From positions 1-64,000 of the forward strand of contig NZ_JABURM010000006.1 in assembly GCF_014762685.1 (NCBI RefSeq): a stretch of DNA of 64,000 nucleotides. The letters run 5' to 3'. A program made the translations under genes and the position numbers. Origin of the DNA: Gracilimonas sp. (GTDB lineage Bacteria > Bacteroidota > Rhodothermia > Balneolales > Balneolaceae). The notes beneath the pieces were generated by a model, which saw nothing but the letters and a program-made list of their open reading frames with translations, searched no databases and had not been told where the DNA came from. This document shows, piece by piece, positions 9,837-19,332 of this stretch (the first letter of the stretch is position 1; every line of letters begins with the position of its first letter).

Positions 9837-10613
9837 ATGGACCTTAAGTTAACAGACCAACGATTTGTAGTATGTGGAGCTTCCAGTGGTTTCGGGGAAG
9901 CTATTGCCCGACAGTTACTGCAAGAAGGTGCAAATGTTGTATTAGTAGCCCGCCGCGGAAATGTTCTTCGCGATAAATTCAGTCATTTCAGTAACCAAAC
10001 GGAAATCATTGAGGGCAGTTTAATCTACAATGATACACTCAAGGAGATCGAACAAGCAGCCAAAGGCAGGGAAACACATGGTATTGTTTTCAACGCCGGG
10101 GGACCACCCACCGGAAGACCTCTTGAAACCAATATGGATGATTGGGATTCGGCCTGGCAACTCGTCATGCGTTGGAAGATAGACCTGGCCTTACGACTGG
10201 CTCCATACTTCAAAGAGAAAGAATATGGAAGAATGGTTTTTATTGAAAGTCAGTCAGTAAAGCAGCCTTTGCCATCGCTGGCATTGAGCAATAGCTTCAG
10301 AGCCGGAGTAGTGGGCTTTGTTAAATCATTGGCTCTTGAAGTTGCAAAATCAGGAGTAACAGCTAATGTACTTGCTCCCGGTTCACACGAAACCCCGGCC
10401 ATTGAAAGGGTAATTTCAAAGAACAAAGCTTCACTGAATATCAGTTTTGAAGAAGCCAAAGAGAAGATGGAAGCAAATATTCCGGTTGGAAGAATGGGGA
10501 AAGCAGAAGAGTTTGCCTCACTGGCAACTTGGTTACTTTCGCCTCATGCTGGTTATGTAACTGGGCAAACCATTAGTCACGATGGGGGAAGTATTCAAGG
10601 GCTTTTTGGGTAA
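9837..10613 (+). CDS. SDR-family oxidoreductase with an atypical active site
   Basis: Rossmann-fold short-chain dehydrogenase/reductase, 258 aa. The NAD(P)-binding motif GASSGFG is at 14-20, NAGG near 85, and the C-terminus GYVTGQTISHDGG is typical. The usual Tyr-x-x-x-Lys pair is missing: the aligned stretch reads LALSNSFRAGVVGFVKSLA (SNSFR at 151-155), with neither Tyr nor Lys at the expected spacing. Related SDRs with this change exist, so it may be a subfamily with altered chemistry rather than a decayed gene. Substrate unknown. The neighbouring antiporter shows no functional link. Confidence 0.85.
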   Translation: MDLKLTDQRFVVCGASSGFGEAIARQLLQEGANVVLVARRGNVLRDKFSHFSNQTEIIEGSLIYNDTLKEIEQAAKGRETHGIVFNAGGPPTGRPLETNMDDWDSAWQLVMRWKIDLALRLAPYFKEKEYGRMVFIESQSVKQPLPSLALSNSFRAGVVGFVKSLALEVAKSGVTANVLAPGSHETPAIERVISKNKASLNISFEEAKEKMEANIPVGRMGKAEEFASLATWLLSPHAGYVTGQTISHDGGSIQGLFG

Positions 10614-10618
10614 AATTC

Positions 10619-11488
10619 TTAATTCTTATAAACGCGAACATAGTCTACAATCATGCGGGCATGATCTATATTGGGGTCAATGCCATTTTTCAAGCCTGAA
10701 GTTTCATATTCGGTATCACTCCCCCAGTTTCCTCCCATAGCAACGTTTAATATGATGAAGAAATCATCATGAAATGGCCACGTGTCTGCATCTTTAGTAG
10801 AAGGGTTATAGGTATAGAAACTTTCCCCGTCAATTTTGAAAGTTATACTCCCTGGAGTCCAGACTGCTTCATACACATGAAATTCCTCGCTAAAGTCCGG
10901 CACTTCCATTTGCCCCGTGTTCTGAGTATTTCCATAACTTGACGGAGTATGCAGAGCACTATGAATCATCCCCGGATCCTTGCCTACATGCTCCATAATA
11001 TCGATCTCTCCTGAGGCGGGCCATCCAATTTCTGTGATATTAGAACCTAACATCCAAATAGCAGGCCAAGTACCCGATCCTGCAGGAAGTTTTGCCCTTA
11101 CTTTTACAGTGACAAATTTGAATGTTTTTAGGCCCTGAGTTTTAATTCGTGCTGAAGTCCATTCATTGTTTTCCTTCAATGCATCAATAATGAGCATCCC
11201 ATTTTCGATCCGAACATTCTTAGACTCATCCGTATAATATTGCACTTCATTGTTTCCCCAACCACTGTTACCATGACCGATATCGTAAGTCCAGTTGTTA
11301 CTGTTTGGTGAACCTGTAGTATTAAATTCATCCGACCAAATTAAGTCACCCACTTGAAGAGTATCTGATGGGTCAATCTCATCATAGTCAAAACTATCCA
11401 CAGTATTACCTGTTGAACAACTAGAAAAGCTTAATATCAGGGTTAGGGTAATTAATAATTGCTTTATAATGTTTTTGCTCTTATACAT
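10619..11488 (-). CDS. Glycoside hydrolase family 16 lipoprotein (laminarinase-like endo-beta-glucanase)
   Basis: Retaining endo-acting beta-glucanase, 289 aa, secreted as a lipoprotein (lipobox FSSC, Cys24) and probably on the outer surface. The GH16 catalytic motif EIDIMEH gives nucleophile Glu161, Asp163 and acid/base Glu166, with the substrate-cleft tryptophans in GTWPAIWMLG and PIWSDEFN-type surroundings. The form fits beta-1,3 or beta-1,3/1,4-glucanases better than agarases or carrageenases. Last gene of the SusC-SusD-PKD-GH16 row. A hairpin terminator upstream may reduce its expression relative to the transport genes. Confidence 0.92.
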   Translation of the reverse strand: MYKSKNIIKQLLITLTLILSFSSCSTGNTVDSFDYDEIDPSDTLQVGDLIWSDEFNTTGSPNSNNWTYDIGHGNSGWGNNEVQYYTDESKNVRIENGMLIIDALKENNEWTSARIKTQGLKTFKFVTVKVRAKLPAGSGTWPAIWMLGSNITEIGWPASGEIDIMEHVGKDPGMIHSALHTPSSYGNTQNTGQMEVPDFSEEFHVYEAVWTPGSITFKIDGESFYTYNPSTKDADTWPFHDDFFIILNVAMGGNWGSDTEYETSGLKNGIDPNIDHARMIVDYVRVYKN

Positions 11489-11505
11489 CTGCTAAGCATC
11501 TTAAA

Positions 11506-11538
11506 TCAAAAAAGAAGGAAGCTCTCACTTCCTTCCTT
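11506..11538 (-). terminator. Hairpin with T-run between the PKD lipoprotein gene and GH16
   Basis: On the minus strand AAGGAAG, a 6-nt loop and CTTCCTT form a 7-bp stem followed by CTTTTTTG. It starts about 20 nt after the stop of the PKD gene and lies before the GH16 start. It could be a full terminator or an attenuator that lowers GH16 transcription. Confidence 0.6.
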
Positions 11539-11558
11539 AAACTACTATTTACTAGTTG

Positions 11559-13013
11559 CTACTGTGAAGTGAGTTGGAAGTCGTCTATAAAGAATATTCC
11601 AGGGTTTCCATGGCCTTCGCCACCAATCTGAATGATGATACGGTCGAAATCTTCACGGTCGCTTACACCACTGAAAACAAACTCTAGTTCTACCCATGTA
11701 TCTGTCTCGGCTACAGGCTGAATCACTGTGGCTTGTGTTTGCCATGAATTACCCCCTAATCCGGTTGCTCCATCTACGTTATGCAGCTTTACTTCAACTT
11801 GTTGCGCAAGTATTCCGGATGCCCAGGATTCTTTGTTTGAAGCAACTGTTTCATAGTCATTATAGGAAGGTAAATAAGCTTTTAAGCGTACAATAGACCG
11901 CTCATTGAGGTTAAGCTCATAGCCCAGATCAATGTAAACGTTATCATAAAAAGCAGATCCTTTCTCATATTTAGCTACTTTGGCAGATGTATTTACACCG
12001 ATTGGTGCAGGGTTATCATATCCTTCAACAAAAGATGCGATTTGATCTGTGCCCCAATCTACATTGCCCTCATCATCAAAGTTATCCGCTAATTCCTCAG
12101 ATTTATATGGCAGAGGTACAATTGGGTGTTCGTAACCTTCCTGAATTAAACGATGATACCAAGCTATACCATTCTTTGGATCTTCGTATCTAATTCTCAT
12201 TACATTCTCGGTAAGTTCTTGTATCTGGTAGGTCCTTGCTCCGGCATAGAATCCTATAAATGTAGGATCAGCCACTTTCAGGAATAAGTCACCATTTTCT
12301 TCCTCTATCAAGCTAAATGACTGGTTAGCAGGAGCAGTCCAGGGTGCCATTAAATCGGCTCCATCCGGCGGAACAGTTGTATTTTCGAATTCATCACCGT
12401 AGGCACCATTAAGGAAAACATCACCGTTTGTTTCCATGTTATAAACAAAACCATCACTGAGTTGAAAAGTATAACGATCGTTGTATAAACCTGCCCCTGT
12501 CTTAGCTTCCGGAGGTGCTTGCCACCATTCGGGCCAATCACCTTCTAAGGGGCCTACTCCCATATGACCAATTTTTGTGCTATCAATAACCCATGTTTTA
12601 CCGTCGATGTCATCTGCACCACCGGTCAACATGTTAAGATTCGGATCATCCAACATAGAGACATTTGTTTCGGCGATGGTTACCGTTTTTGAATTCAACG
12701 CCTGACCAGACTCGGTAAAAATGGTCAATACCACCGTATATTCTCCTTCTAACGGATATTCTCCTAATACGATATCACCATCTGCAGTTTGACCGTTACC
12801 CAGGTCCCACAGAGCTTTAAAACTACCTTCTGAGGTATTTTCAAACTGAATAATATTTGGATTAGCTGCATCTGGAGTAACCTCAAATGTTACGTTATCA
12901 GAATGAGGAGCTGGTTTGAGATCAGGAGCTGAAGAAACTTGTGGGTCACAAGCTCCAAGTCCAATAATCAACAAAACGGGAAGTATCCATTGAATTTCTT
13001 TTGATGTTCTCAT
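11559..13013 (-). CDS. PKD-domain surface lipoprotein of the beta-glucan locus (glycan-binding candidate)
   Basis: 484 aa lipoprotein (MRTSKEIQWILPVLLIIG, lipobox LGAC, Cys22). A PKD/Ig-like domain covers about 45-115 (FENTSEGSFKALWDLGNGQ, EGEYTVVLTI). The middle region is aromatic-rich, and the last 170 residues look like a beta-sandwich carbohydrate-binding module ending in GIFFIDDFQL. No catalytic motif is seen. Position right after SusD and before GH16 corresponds to the SusE/SusF-type surface glycan-binding proteins of such loci, so a role in holding beta-glucan at the cell surface is inferred. Confidence 0.75.
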   Translation of the reverse strand: MRTSKEIQWILPVLLIIGLGACDPQVSSAPDLKPAPHSDNVTFEVTPDAANPNIIQFENTSEGSFKALWDLGNGQTADGDIVLGEYPLEGEYTVVLTIFTESGQALNSKTVTIAETNVSMLDDPNLNMLTGGADDIDGKTWVIDSTKIGHMGVGPLEGDWPEWWQAPPEAKTGAGLYNDRYTFQLSDGFVYNMETNGDVFLNGAYGDEFENTTVPPDGADLMAPWTAPANQSFSLIEEENGDLFLKVADPTFIGFYAGARTYQIQELTENVMRIRYEDPKNGIAWYHRLIQEGYEHPIVPLPYKSEELADNFDDEGNVDWGTDQIASFVEGYDNPAPIGVNTSAKVAKYEKGSAFYDNVYIDLGYELNLNERSIVRLKAYLPSYNDYETVASNKESWASGILAQQVEVKLHNVDGATGLGGNSWQTQATVIQPVAETDTWVELEFVFSGVSDREDFDRIIIQIGGEGHGNPGIFFIDDFQLTSQ

Positions 13014-13061
13014 AATCTTGTTTCTTCGGTTTAATATTATCTTATTTAAAGGTGATATACC

Positions 13062-14636
13062 TTAGTATCCGGGGTTCGGCTGAAGCTCACCATTTGAAAT
13101 ATCAATTTCACTTTGCGGGATGGGGAATAAGCCCAATCTTGCAGTATTGTAGGTCACTCCAAAATCAGAAGCATCCCCCTGATATCCTTGTTTTACGCTG
13201 CCAGTAATCGTGATATGTTGTTCAGCTTCATTTTGACCATATCGTTGAAGATCCCAATATCGATGACCTTCAAGCGCTAATTCTATTCTGCGTTCTTTTC
13301 TTATATTCTCCATAGTCGCCGCCACTTCAGGCATTCCAGCTCGCTGTCTGACGAGATCCAAATAGTCTTTAGCCTGTCCTGCATTATTATCGTTCAAGTA
13401 AAGTTCAGCACCCATCAATAACACATCAGAAAATCTGATCACTCTGTAATTATTTCCCCAGTTTAGCTCGAGTTGTCCATCAGATGGAGTATAGGATTTA
13501 TGAGTGGTGTATTTTTGAGTAAACTTCCCTGTATGTTGGAAACCTACCGTTAATCCGAAGTTGAGTTCGCTTTCAAACAACACTGTTGCATCGAGCCGAG
13601 GATCCGCAGGATCAAATTCATCAATAAGCTCCTGGGTTACAGTTGAAAAGCTCCATCCCCGTTGGTAATCTTCATCAGCAGGCTGATCAACTCGCGGCCC
13701 CTGCATTTGAGGTGCCATGTTTCCTTCTCCACCTTGAATAAATCCCCAATCCCACCAAGGCTTAGAATCAGAGTACGATATTTCAAATACCGACTCATTA
13801 CTAAATTCAAAATCCGGTTTGAAATTGTCTTCATAATTCGGAAGCAATGAATGTCCACTATGATTAATTACACTGTCAACCATTTGGATTGCCATTGCCC
13901 GGTCAACCGTTTGATTACCCGCCGGCAAATCTTCACCAAAAACACCTGTGTAGTAGAGATAAACTCTTCCTAATAATGCCTGTGCAGCCCATTTCGAAAC
14001 CCGGCCACTTTCATTCGCAGGAATAATACCAGGTAAAGCAGGTATTGCGGCCGTAAGGTCTTGAGCAATTTGCGAAAACACTTCCGATGGCAAAGCTTGT
14101 GGTTGGTTATACTGATCAGGATTGTCCAGAGGTTCAGTTATTAAAGGTACATTTCTAAAAAATCGTACCAGATCAAAATAGTAGTACGCTCTTAAAAATT
14201 TAGCTTCAGCAATGGTGCGGTTTTTGAAAGAATCTTCTATCTCAAGCGTCTCAACTTCTTTGATGTACTTGTTAGCCCTGTAAATACCAGTGTAATATTT
14301 TTGCCATAGTCCATGTACTTCACCATTTGTAGTGCGGATATTATGCTTGTCAATTTCAATGATATTGGGAGCATCGTTTCGGCTTGCACCACCGGCATAG
14401 GCATCATCAGAAGCTATATCGCTCAACATTTCCGGAACGTGAAATCCAACTATCGTATTCCATTGCAATACATCATAAATAGCAACTAAAGCTTCCTGTG
14501 CGTCCTCCCGCGTTTCATAGAAGTTGGACTCTACTCGCTGGTCCAAAGGCTGTTCATTAAGAAAACTGTCGCAACTACTTGCAAAGACTGCAATGGTCAC
14601 TATCAAAATGGATTGAATTATCTTTAAATTATTCAT
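13062..14636 (-). CDS. SusD/RagB-family nutrient-binding outer-membrane lipoprotein
   Basis: 524 aa lipoprotein (lipobox ASSC, Cys22) with the SusD start region FLNEQPLDQRVESNFYETREDAQEALVAIYD split over 25-55, the TPR-like segment FLRAYYYFDLVRFF and the C-terminal RRIELALEGHRYWDLQRYGQ signature. SusD proteins form the lid over the SusC channel and bind oligosaccharides. It lies 30 nt downstream of the SusC gene. The surrounding GH16 and GH3 genes suggest beta-glucan oligosaccharides as ligand, which is inferred from context. Confidence 0.93.
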   Translation of the reverse strand: MNNLKIIQSILIVTIAVFASSCDSFLNEQPLDQRVESNFYETREDAQEALVAIYDVLQWNTIVGFHVPEMLSDIASDDAYAGGASRNDAPNIIEIDKHNIRTTNGEVHGLWQKYYTGIYRANKYIKEVETLEIEDSFKNRTIAEAKFLRAYYYFDLVRFFRNVPLITEPLDNPDQYNQPQALPSEVFSQIAQDLTAAIPALPGIIPANESGRVSKWAAQALLGRVYLYYTGVFGEDLPAGNQTVDRAMAIQMVDSVINHSGHSLLPNYEDNFKPDFEFSNESVFEISYSDSKPWWDWGFIQGGEGNMAPQMQGPRVDQPADEDYQRGWSFSTVTQELIDEFDPADPRLDATVLFESELNFGLTVGFQHTGKFTQKYTTHKSYTPSDGQLELNWGNNYRVIRFSDVLLMGAELYLNDNNAGQAKDYLDLVRQRAGMPEVAATMENIRKERRIELALEGHRYWDLQRYGQNEAEQHITITGSVKQGYQGDASDFGVTYNTARLGLFPIPQSEIDISNGELQPNPGY

Positions 14637-14666
14637 GATCTGAAGTTTTTTTGTATAGATAAACTG

Positions 14667-17600
14667 TTAAAAAGTAATATTGACACCCATGCGATAACTG
14701 CGGGCTTGTGGGTAAACGCCACGGTCTACACCCACGCTAAGAGGTGATGCTGATCCAATTTCCGGATCAAATCCACTATAACCTGTAAGGGTAAATAAGT
14801 TGTCAGCAGACAGGTACAAACGAACTTTACTGAGGCTGATACGTTGCAGAACTCTGTCAGGGATATTATATCCAAACTGTACATTCTTCACTCTTAGGTA
14901 TGAGCCATTTTCAACATAGAGGTCAGAGATCTTAGACCAATTACCGTTACTGTCATTCCAGGTAAACCGGGGTAAATCATTGGAAGTGCCGGGGCCTCTC
15001 CATCGTTCCAAATATGATACCGGCATGTTAGACATTGTCAGATCATGTCGGCGGGTGGCATTAAATATTTCGTTACCAAGTGTTCCCTGCACGAAAACAG
15101 ACATATCAAATTGTTTGTAGTTGGCACCAAAGTTTGCTCCAAATGTCATATCCGGGGTAGGATTACCAATCATGCCACGATCCCCATCATCGATTCGGCC
15201 ATTACCGTCCAAATCTCTGAATCGAACATCTCCGGGTTGTGCTAATGGTTGTATAGGATCGCCGTTCCCATTCACATAGTTATTAACTTCCTGTTGAGTT
15301 TGGAAGATACCATCAGTTTTATAGCCCCAGAAATACCCGATTGGATATCCTTCTTCAGCACGCGTTACGATACCATAGGTCGCAAAACCTGTACCTACAA
15401 TTACTCCTTCTGCATTTCCGATATGAGTCACCTCATTTTTATTCAGTGCAAAATTCAATCCTACATTATAGCTGAATTCATTTCTGTAGTCTCGGTAATC
15501 GACACTAAATTCAAACCCATCATTTCTCACACTACCACCATTAACAATGGGTGCATTGTTTCCAACATGGGCTGGAATTGGTGCTCTTACAAGTAGGCCT
15601 TTGGTCTCCTTTTGATAGTAATCTAATTTCAATATCAGGCGATCTTGCCATAACCCTAAATCAGCACCAAAGTTCAATTGTTCTGAAGTTTCCCATTTAA
15701 GATTTGGGTTTGGTACACTGGAAGGAACTGAACCTGTAACGTAGGATTCGTTATCCCCGAATGTGTAGCCATAGCCTGTTGCGATAGTAGATGTGTAAGC
15801 AAAGTTGCCAATATTCTGATTTCCGTTTTGCCCCCACGAAGCTCTTAACTTCAGGAGATTGATTTCTTCTAAATCATCCATAAAACTTTCATTGCTCATC
15901 ACCCAGCCCAAAGAAACTGATGGAAATATTCCATACCTGTTATTAGAGCCAAATTTTGATGAGCCATCTACACGGAGGATACCGGTCAGCAGATATTTGT
16001 CGTTATAGTTATAGCTTGCTCGACCAAAATAAGACAGAAGTTTTTCATTATAGGCGCCACCGGCAGTACGCATGGATTCTTCATCTGCGGCCACATTTAT
16101 CCATGCATTTTCGGGATTATTCATCAAAAGGCCAGATTTTGAACCAAAAAGATCTTCAAAATGAACTTTTTGTGCTGAAATACCACCCAATACATCCACA
16201 TTGTGGTTTCTGATATTGAACTGATAATTAATGGTATTTTCAAAGTTCCAGGTGTACCATCTGTTTTCCGTTTTACTTACCAGCGATTGGCTGTTATTCT
16301 GGGCTGAATTCAAATAATAAATTGGCACATAATTATCGCTTTTAACAAAAGCAGCATCTATACCAAAACTGCTTCTTGCAAGTAAATTTGGCATTAACTC
16401 ATACTCAGCAAAAAGATTATTCACTAATTTATCTACCTGAGTTTCACCATGAGTTACCTCTAAGCGTGCAAGCGGATTTACAATTTCTTGGGTCACATAT
16501 TCAGATATACCATAATATCTACCATCGTTCTGAACAGCAGTGCTTGGATAACTTAACAAGTCGTCAGAATCAGTTTCGTAAATCGGTGTAAGCGGATCCA
16601 TATTTAATGCATTGCTTAGAGGGGATCCCCACTCACTGTTGCTTAATACAGCATTCCTATTAATTCGGCTATAATTCAGACTATTACCAAATCTGAATAC
16701 CTTACTTACTCTGTTGTCCAATTTTAAACTAAAGGTGTTCCTGTCAAATTGAGACTTATCGCCCCCGACAATTCCTTCTTGTGAAAAATAAGATATGCCG
16801 GTTGAGTACTGAGTATTTTCGTTCCCACCGGAAATAGTAATCTGATGGTTACTCATCGGAGCATTATCATTAAATACTGCACCTTGCCAATCGGTCCCCC
16901 CCGTTATCTGAGGATCCACCGGAAATGGCAAGCTCAGACCTGCAAATGCCGCCCCTTCGTTCATCATCATCATGTATTGCCGGGCATCCAGCATATTTAT
17001 TTTTTTCCATGAGTTTTGGACACCGGCATACCCGTCATAGGTTACATTTGTAACACCGGGGCGTCCTGATTTAGTGGTAATTAAAACCACCCCATTAGCC
17101 GCCCGAGCACCATAAATAGCTGCCGAAGATGCATCTTTAAGCACTTCAATTGACTCAATAGAACCCGGATTTAAATAGTCAATACCGCCAACTGCCATTC
17201 CATCTACCACAAACAGGGGGTCTGCACTTCCTGTTGTTCCGGCACCACGTATTCTAATAGTAGGAGATTCCCCGGGCTGACCCGATTGATTTGCTACAAA
17301 TACTCCTGCAGTACGACCCTGGAGAGCTTGTTCAACTCGAAGCACCGGCGTATCATCTATGCTTTCAGAACTGATTGAGGAGACAGAACCGGTTATCTCG
17401 CTTCTTTTCTTTGTTCCATAACCCACAACAATAAGTTCATCAGAAGCTAAAATTGATGGTTGTAACTGAACATTAATTATTTTGCGGCCATCAATTGGAA
17501 CTTCCTGTACTTGAAACCCGATATAGGAAAAAACCAAAGTGTCCTGTGGCTCTGTATTGGTGAGTATATAATTACCATTAACATCAGCTGCAGTACCTTT

Positions 17601-18089
17601 GGTTGTACCTTTAATCAAAATATTAACTCCCGGCAATACATCACCGTTGACAGCATCGGTAACTTGGCCCCTTACAGTATCTGCAATAGCTACCTCTTCT
17701 TTAGACTCTTCTTTACTTATAATCACAAAAGTACGATCTCCCAAGTATGAAGAAACCAAATCATGGGGACTCAAAAGAACCTCTAATTTTTCATATAAAT
17801 CGCCTTTAAGATCATTTTCTTTGCTTAATTTACCTTCGATCAAGTCAGATTTATACAAAAAAACTACATTGTAAGCGCTTTCTAAATCAGATAAATGTTT
17901 TTTGAGTAGCACCATATTTTCAGGGCTTTGAGTATGTCCAACATTCTTATTGAAAGCATACTGCGCTTCATCCTGTCCAGCCCATGATGTGCTAACACCA
18001 CAAAACAAACTGAACAAAACTAAAAGGGAATATCTTTTGATTTTCATGTCACTTAGGTTTTTCGTTATATCTATTCTTTTCTTTTTCAT
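14667..18089 (-). CDS. SusC/RagA-family TonB-dependent transporter with N-terminal STN domain
   Basis: Outer-membrane glycan importer, 1140 aa. After a signal peptide (the ATG at 18047, MKIKRYSLLVLFSLFCG, is an alternative start) come an STN signalling domain at about 50-115, a carboxypeptidase-regulatory-like domain (GQVTDAVNGDVLPGVNILIKG, 145-225), the SusC motif ELIVVGYGTKK, the plug (VLRVEQALQGRTAGVFV, IRIRGAGT) and a 22-strand barrel to the C-terminal aromatic-rich strand. The STN domain is the part that signals to FecR-type anti-sigma factors. Its start overlaps the fecR stop (ATGA), pointing to translational coupling. Confidence 0.94.
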   Translation of the reverse strand: MKKKRIDITKNLSDMKIKRYSLLVLFSLFCGVSTSWAGQDEAQYAFNKNVGHTQSPENMVLLKKHLSDLESAYNVVFLYKSDLIEGKLSKENDLKGDLYEKLEVLLSPHDLVSSYLGDRTFVIISKEESKEEVAIADTVRGQVTDAVNGDVLPGVNILIKGTTKGTAADVNGNYILTNTEPQDTLVFSYIGFQVQEVPIDGRKIINVQLQPSILASDELIVVGYGTKKRSEITGSVSSISSESIDDTPVLRVEQALQGRTAGVFVANQSGQPGESPTIRIRGAGTTGSADPLFVVDGMAVGGIDYLNPGSIESIEVLKDASSAAIYGARAANGVVLITTKSGRPGVTNVTYDGYAGVQNSWKKINMLDARQYMMMMNEGAAFAGLSLPFPVDPQITGGTDWQGAVFNDNAPMSNHQITISGGNENTQYSTGISYFSQEGIVGGDKSQFDRNTFSLKLDNRVSKVFRFGNSLNYSRINRNAVLSNSEWGSPLSNALNMDPLTPIYETDSDDLLSYPSTAVQNDGRYYGISEYVTQEIVNPLARLEVTHGETQVDKLVNNLFAEYELMPNLLARSSFGIDAAFVKSDNYVPIYYLNSAQNNSQSLVSKTENRWYTWNFENTINYQFNIRNHNVDVLGGISAQKVHFEDLFGSKSGLLMNNPENAWINVAADEESMRTAGGAYNEKLLSYFGRASYNYNDKYLLTGILRVDGSSKFGSNNRYGIFPSVSLGWVMSNESFMDDLEEINLLKLRASWGQNGNQNIGNFAYTSTIATGYGYTFGDNESYVTGSVPSSVPNPNLKWETSEQLNFGADLGLWQDRLILKLDYYQKETKGLLVRAPIPAHVGNNAPIVNGGSVRNDGFEFSVDYRDYRNEFSYNVGLNFALNKNEVTHIGNAEGVIVGTGFATYGIVTRAEEGYPIGYFWGYKTDGIFQTQQEVNNYVNGNGDPIQPLAQPGDVRFRDLDGNGRIDDGDRGMIGNPTPDMTFGANFGANYKQFDMSVFVQGTLGNEIFNATRRHDLTMSNMPVSYLERWRGPGTSNDLPRFTWNDSNGNWSKISDLYVENGSYLRVKNVQFGYNIPDRVLQRISLSKVRLYLSADNLFTLTGYSGFDPEIGSASPLSVGVDRGVYPQARSYRMGVNITF

Positions 18090-19165
18090 GATCCTTTTTG
18101 AACAGAACCATTACTTTTTTCTTTTATATAAATTGTTTCATCTTGCCTTGTAACCTCAACATCCAATGCCCGGGCAATTCCTTTCAAGAGAAATTCTAAA
18201 TTCACATTTTCGAATCTACCTGTTAACTCTTCTTTCAGAAGTTCTTCAACTTCAACCTGAACTTTCACATCATAAGTAAATTCAATTCTTTCAATAAGAT
18301 CAGCTAAAGGAGTATTTTCTAAAATCAAAGTATCACTGGCCCAGGAGGTATAAACTTCTGCATTCACCTTTTCCACTATTATTCCGTCTGATTCAGGGGA
18401 AAAAAGCGCCAGTTCACCGGGCAGCATGGTATATGCCAAACCTGTGTTGTTACCTGTACCCTGAACATTTATCCTGACACTGCCCTCCGCTAAAACTACC
18501 TGACTTTGAGACTTTCTTGTATTCACAGCAAATGTGGTCCCCAATACAGACACCCTTCCATCTGGTGTATGAACTATAAAAGTTCTTGATTCAGACTCCG
18601 GCTTTTGAGCAATATTAAATAAAGCCTCCCCTTCTAACCAAACTTGCATGGTATCTGTACCAATGGCTTTTTGCGGGAGGCGCATCTTTGAATTCGCATT
18701 TATCACGATTCTGGAGCCATCCGAATATTGGACAGAAGTTTTTTGACCTGATTTTGATTCAAGTATTCTATAATCAATCGAGGCAACCCGGCTTTGTTCT
18801 GTTCTGTCGTTCTGTATAAATGATTGCCGGGCTAAAAATCCAACTAATAATAAAATACTTGCAGCTGCAGCCATTGTAGCCCAAACCAATTTTCTTTGGC
18901 GTTTTTGAACTTTTTTATAAGGCTTATATCGATTTTCTGAATCGATACGCCTCTTAAATTGTTCGTACTCCAAGTTTACATTTGGCCTTGGTAAAGGCTG
19001 CAAACCTTTGCTCAGTAATTCTCGGCCCTTAGCTACAAGCTGGATATGCTCATTATTTTGCTGCATCCAGGCAGACCAACGAACTTCTTCTTTCTTCGAT
19101 GCTTTTCCTTTTAAAAAGCGAACAAAGGAGTCATCCATTAATAGATCAGAGAGCTGACTTGGCAT
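18086..19165 (-). CDS. FecR-family anti-sigma factor
   Basis: Inner-membrane signal transducer, 359 aa. The N-terminal cytoplasmic part (about 1-92) should bind the ECF sigma factor. One transmembrane helix follows (LVWATMAAAASILLLVGFLA, about 93-113), then the periplasmic FecR domain (VQYSDGSRIVINANSKMRLP, EGEALFNIA, FIVHTPDGRVSVLGTTFAV). The C-terminal DUF4974/STN-like domain (LADLIERIEFTYDVKVQV) would contact the STN domain of the SusC partner. It is coupled to SusC by an ATGA overlap. The cognate sigma gene directly upstream is interrupted, which leaves this regulator without an obvious partner. Confidence 0.92.
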   Translation of the reverse strand: MPSQLSDLLMDDSFVRFLKGKASKKEEVRWSAWMQQNNEHIQLVAKGRELLSKGLQPLPRPNVNLEYEQFKRRIDSENRYKPYKKVQKRQRKLVWATMAAAASILLLVGFLARQSFIQNDRTEQSRVASIDYRILESKSGQKTSVQYSDGSRIVINANSKMRLPQKAIGTDTMQVWLEGEALFNIAQKPESESRTFIVHTPDGRVSVLGTTFAVNTRKSQSQVVLAEGSVRINVQGTGNNTGLAYTMLPGELALFSPESDGIIVEKVNAEVYTSWASDTLILENTPLADLIERIEFTYDVKVQVEVEELLKEELTGRFENVNLEFLLKGIARALDVEVTRQDETIYIKEKSNGSVQKGS

Positions 19166-19332
19166 ATATATATTTTCTTTTAATAGTTAGATTAACCTCG
19201 ATTTCTATCTATAAAGAGAGGCGCCAAAGTTATTTCTACTCTATATTTTTTTAGAATTTTTATAAAAAAATTACTTCTCTCTTAAGTCATTACCTGCCAA
19301 TATCTTACTGAGATGGATAAATAAATTAGCAA

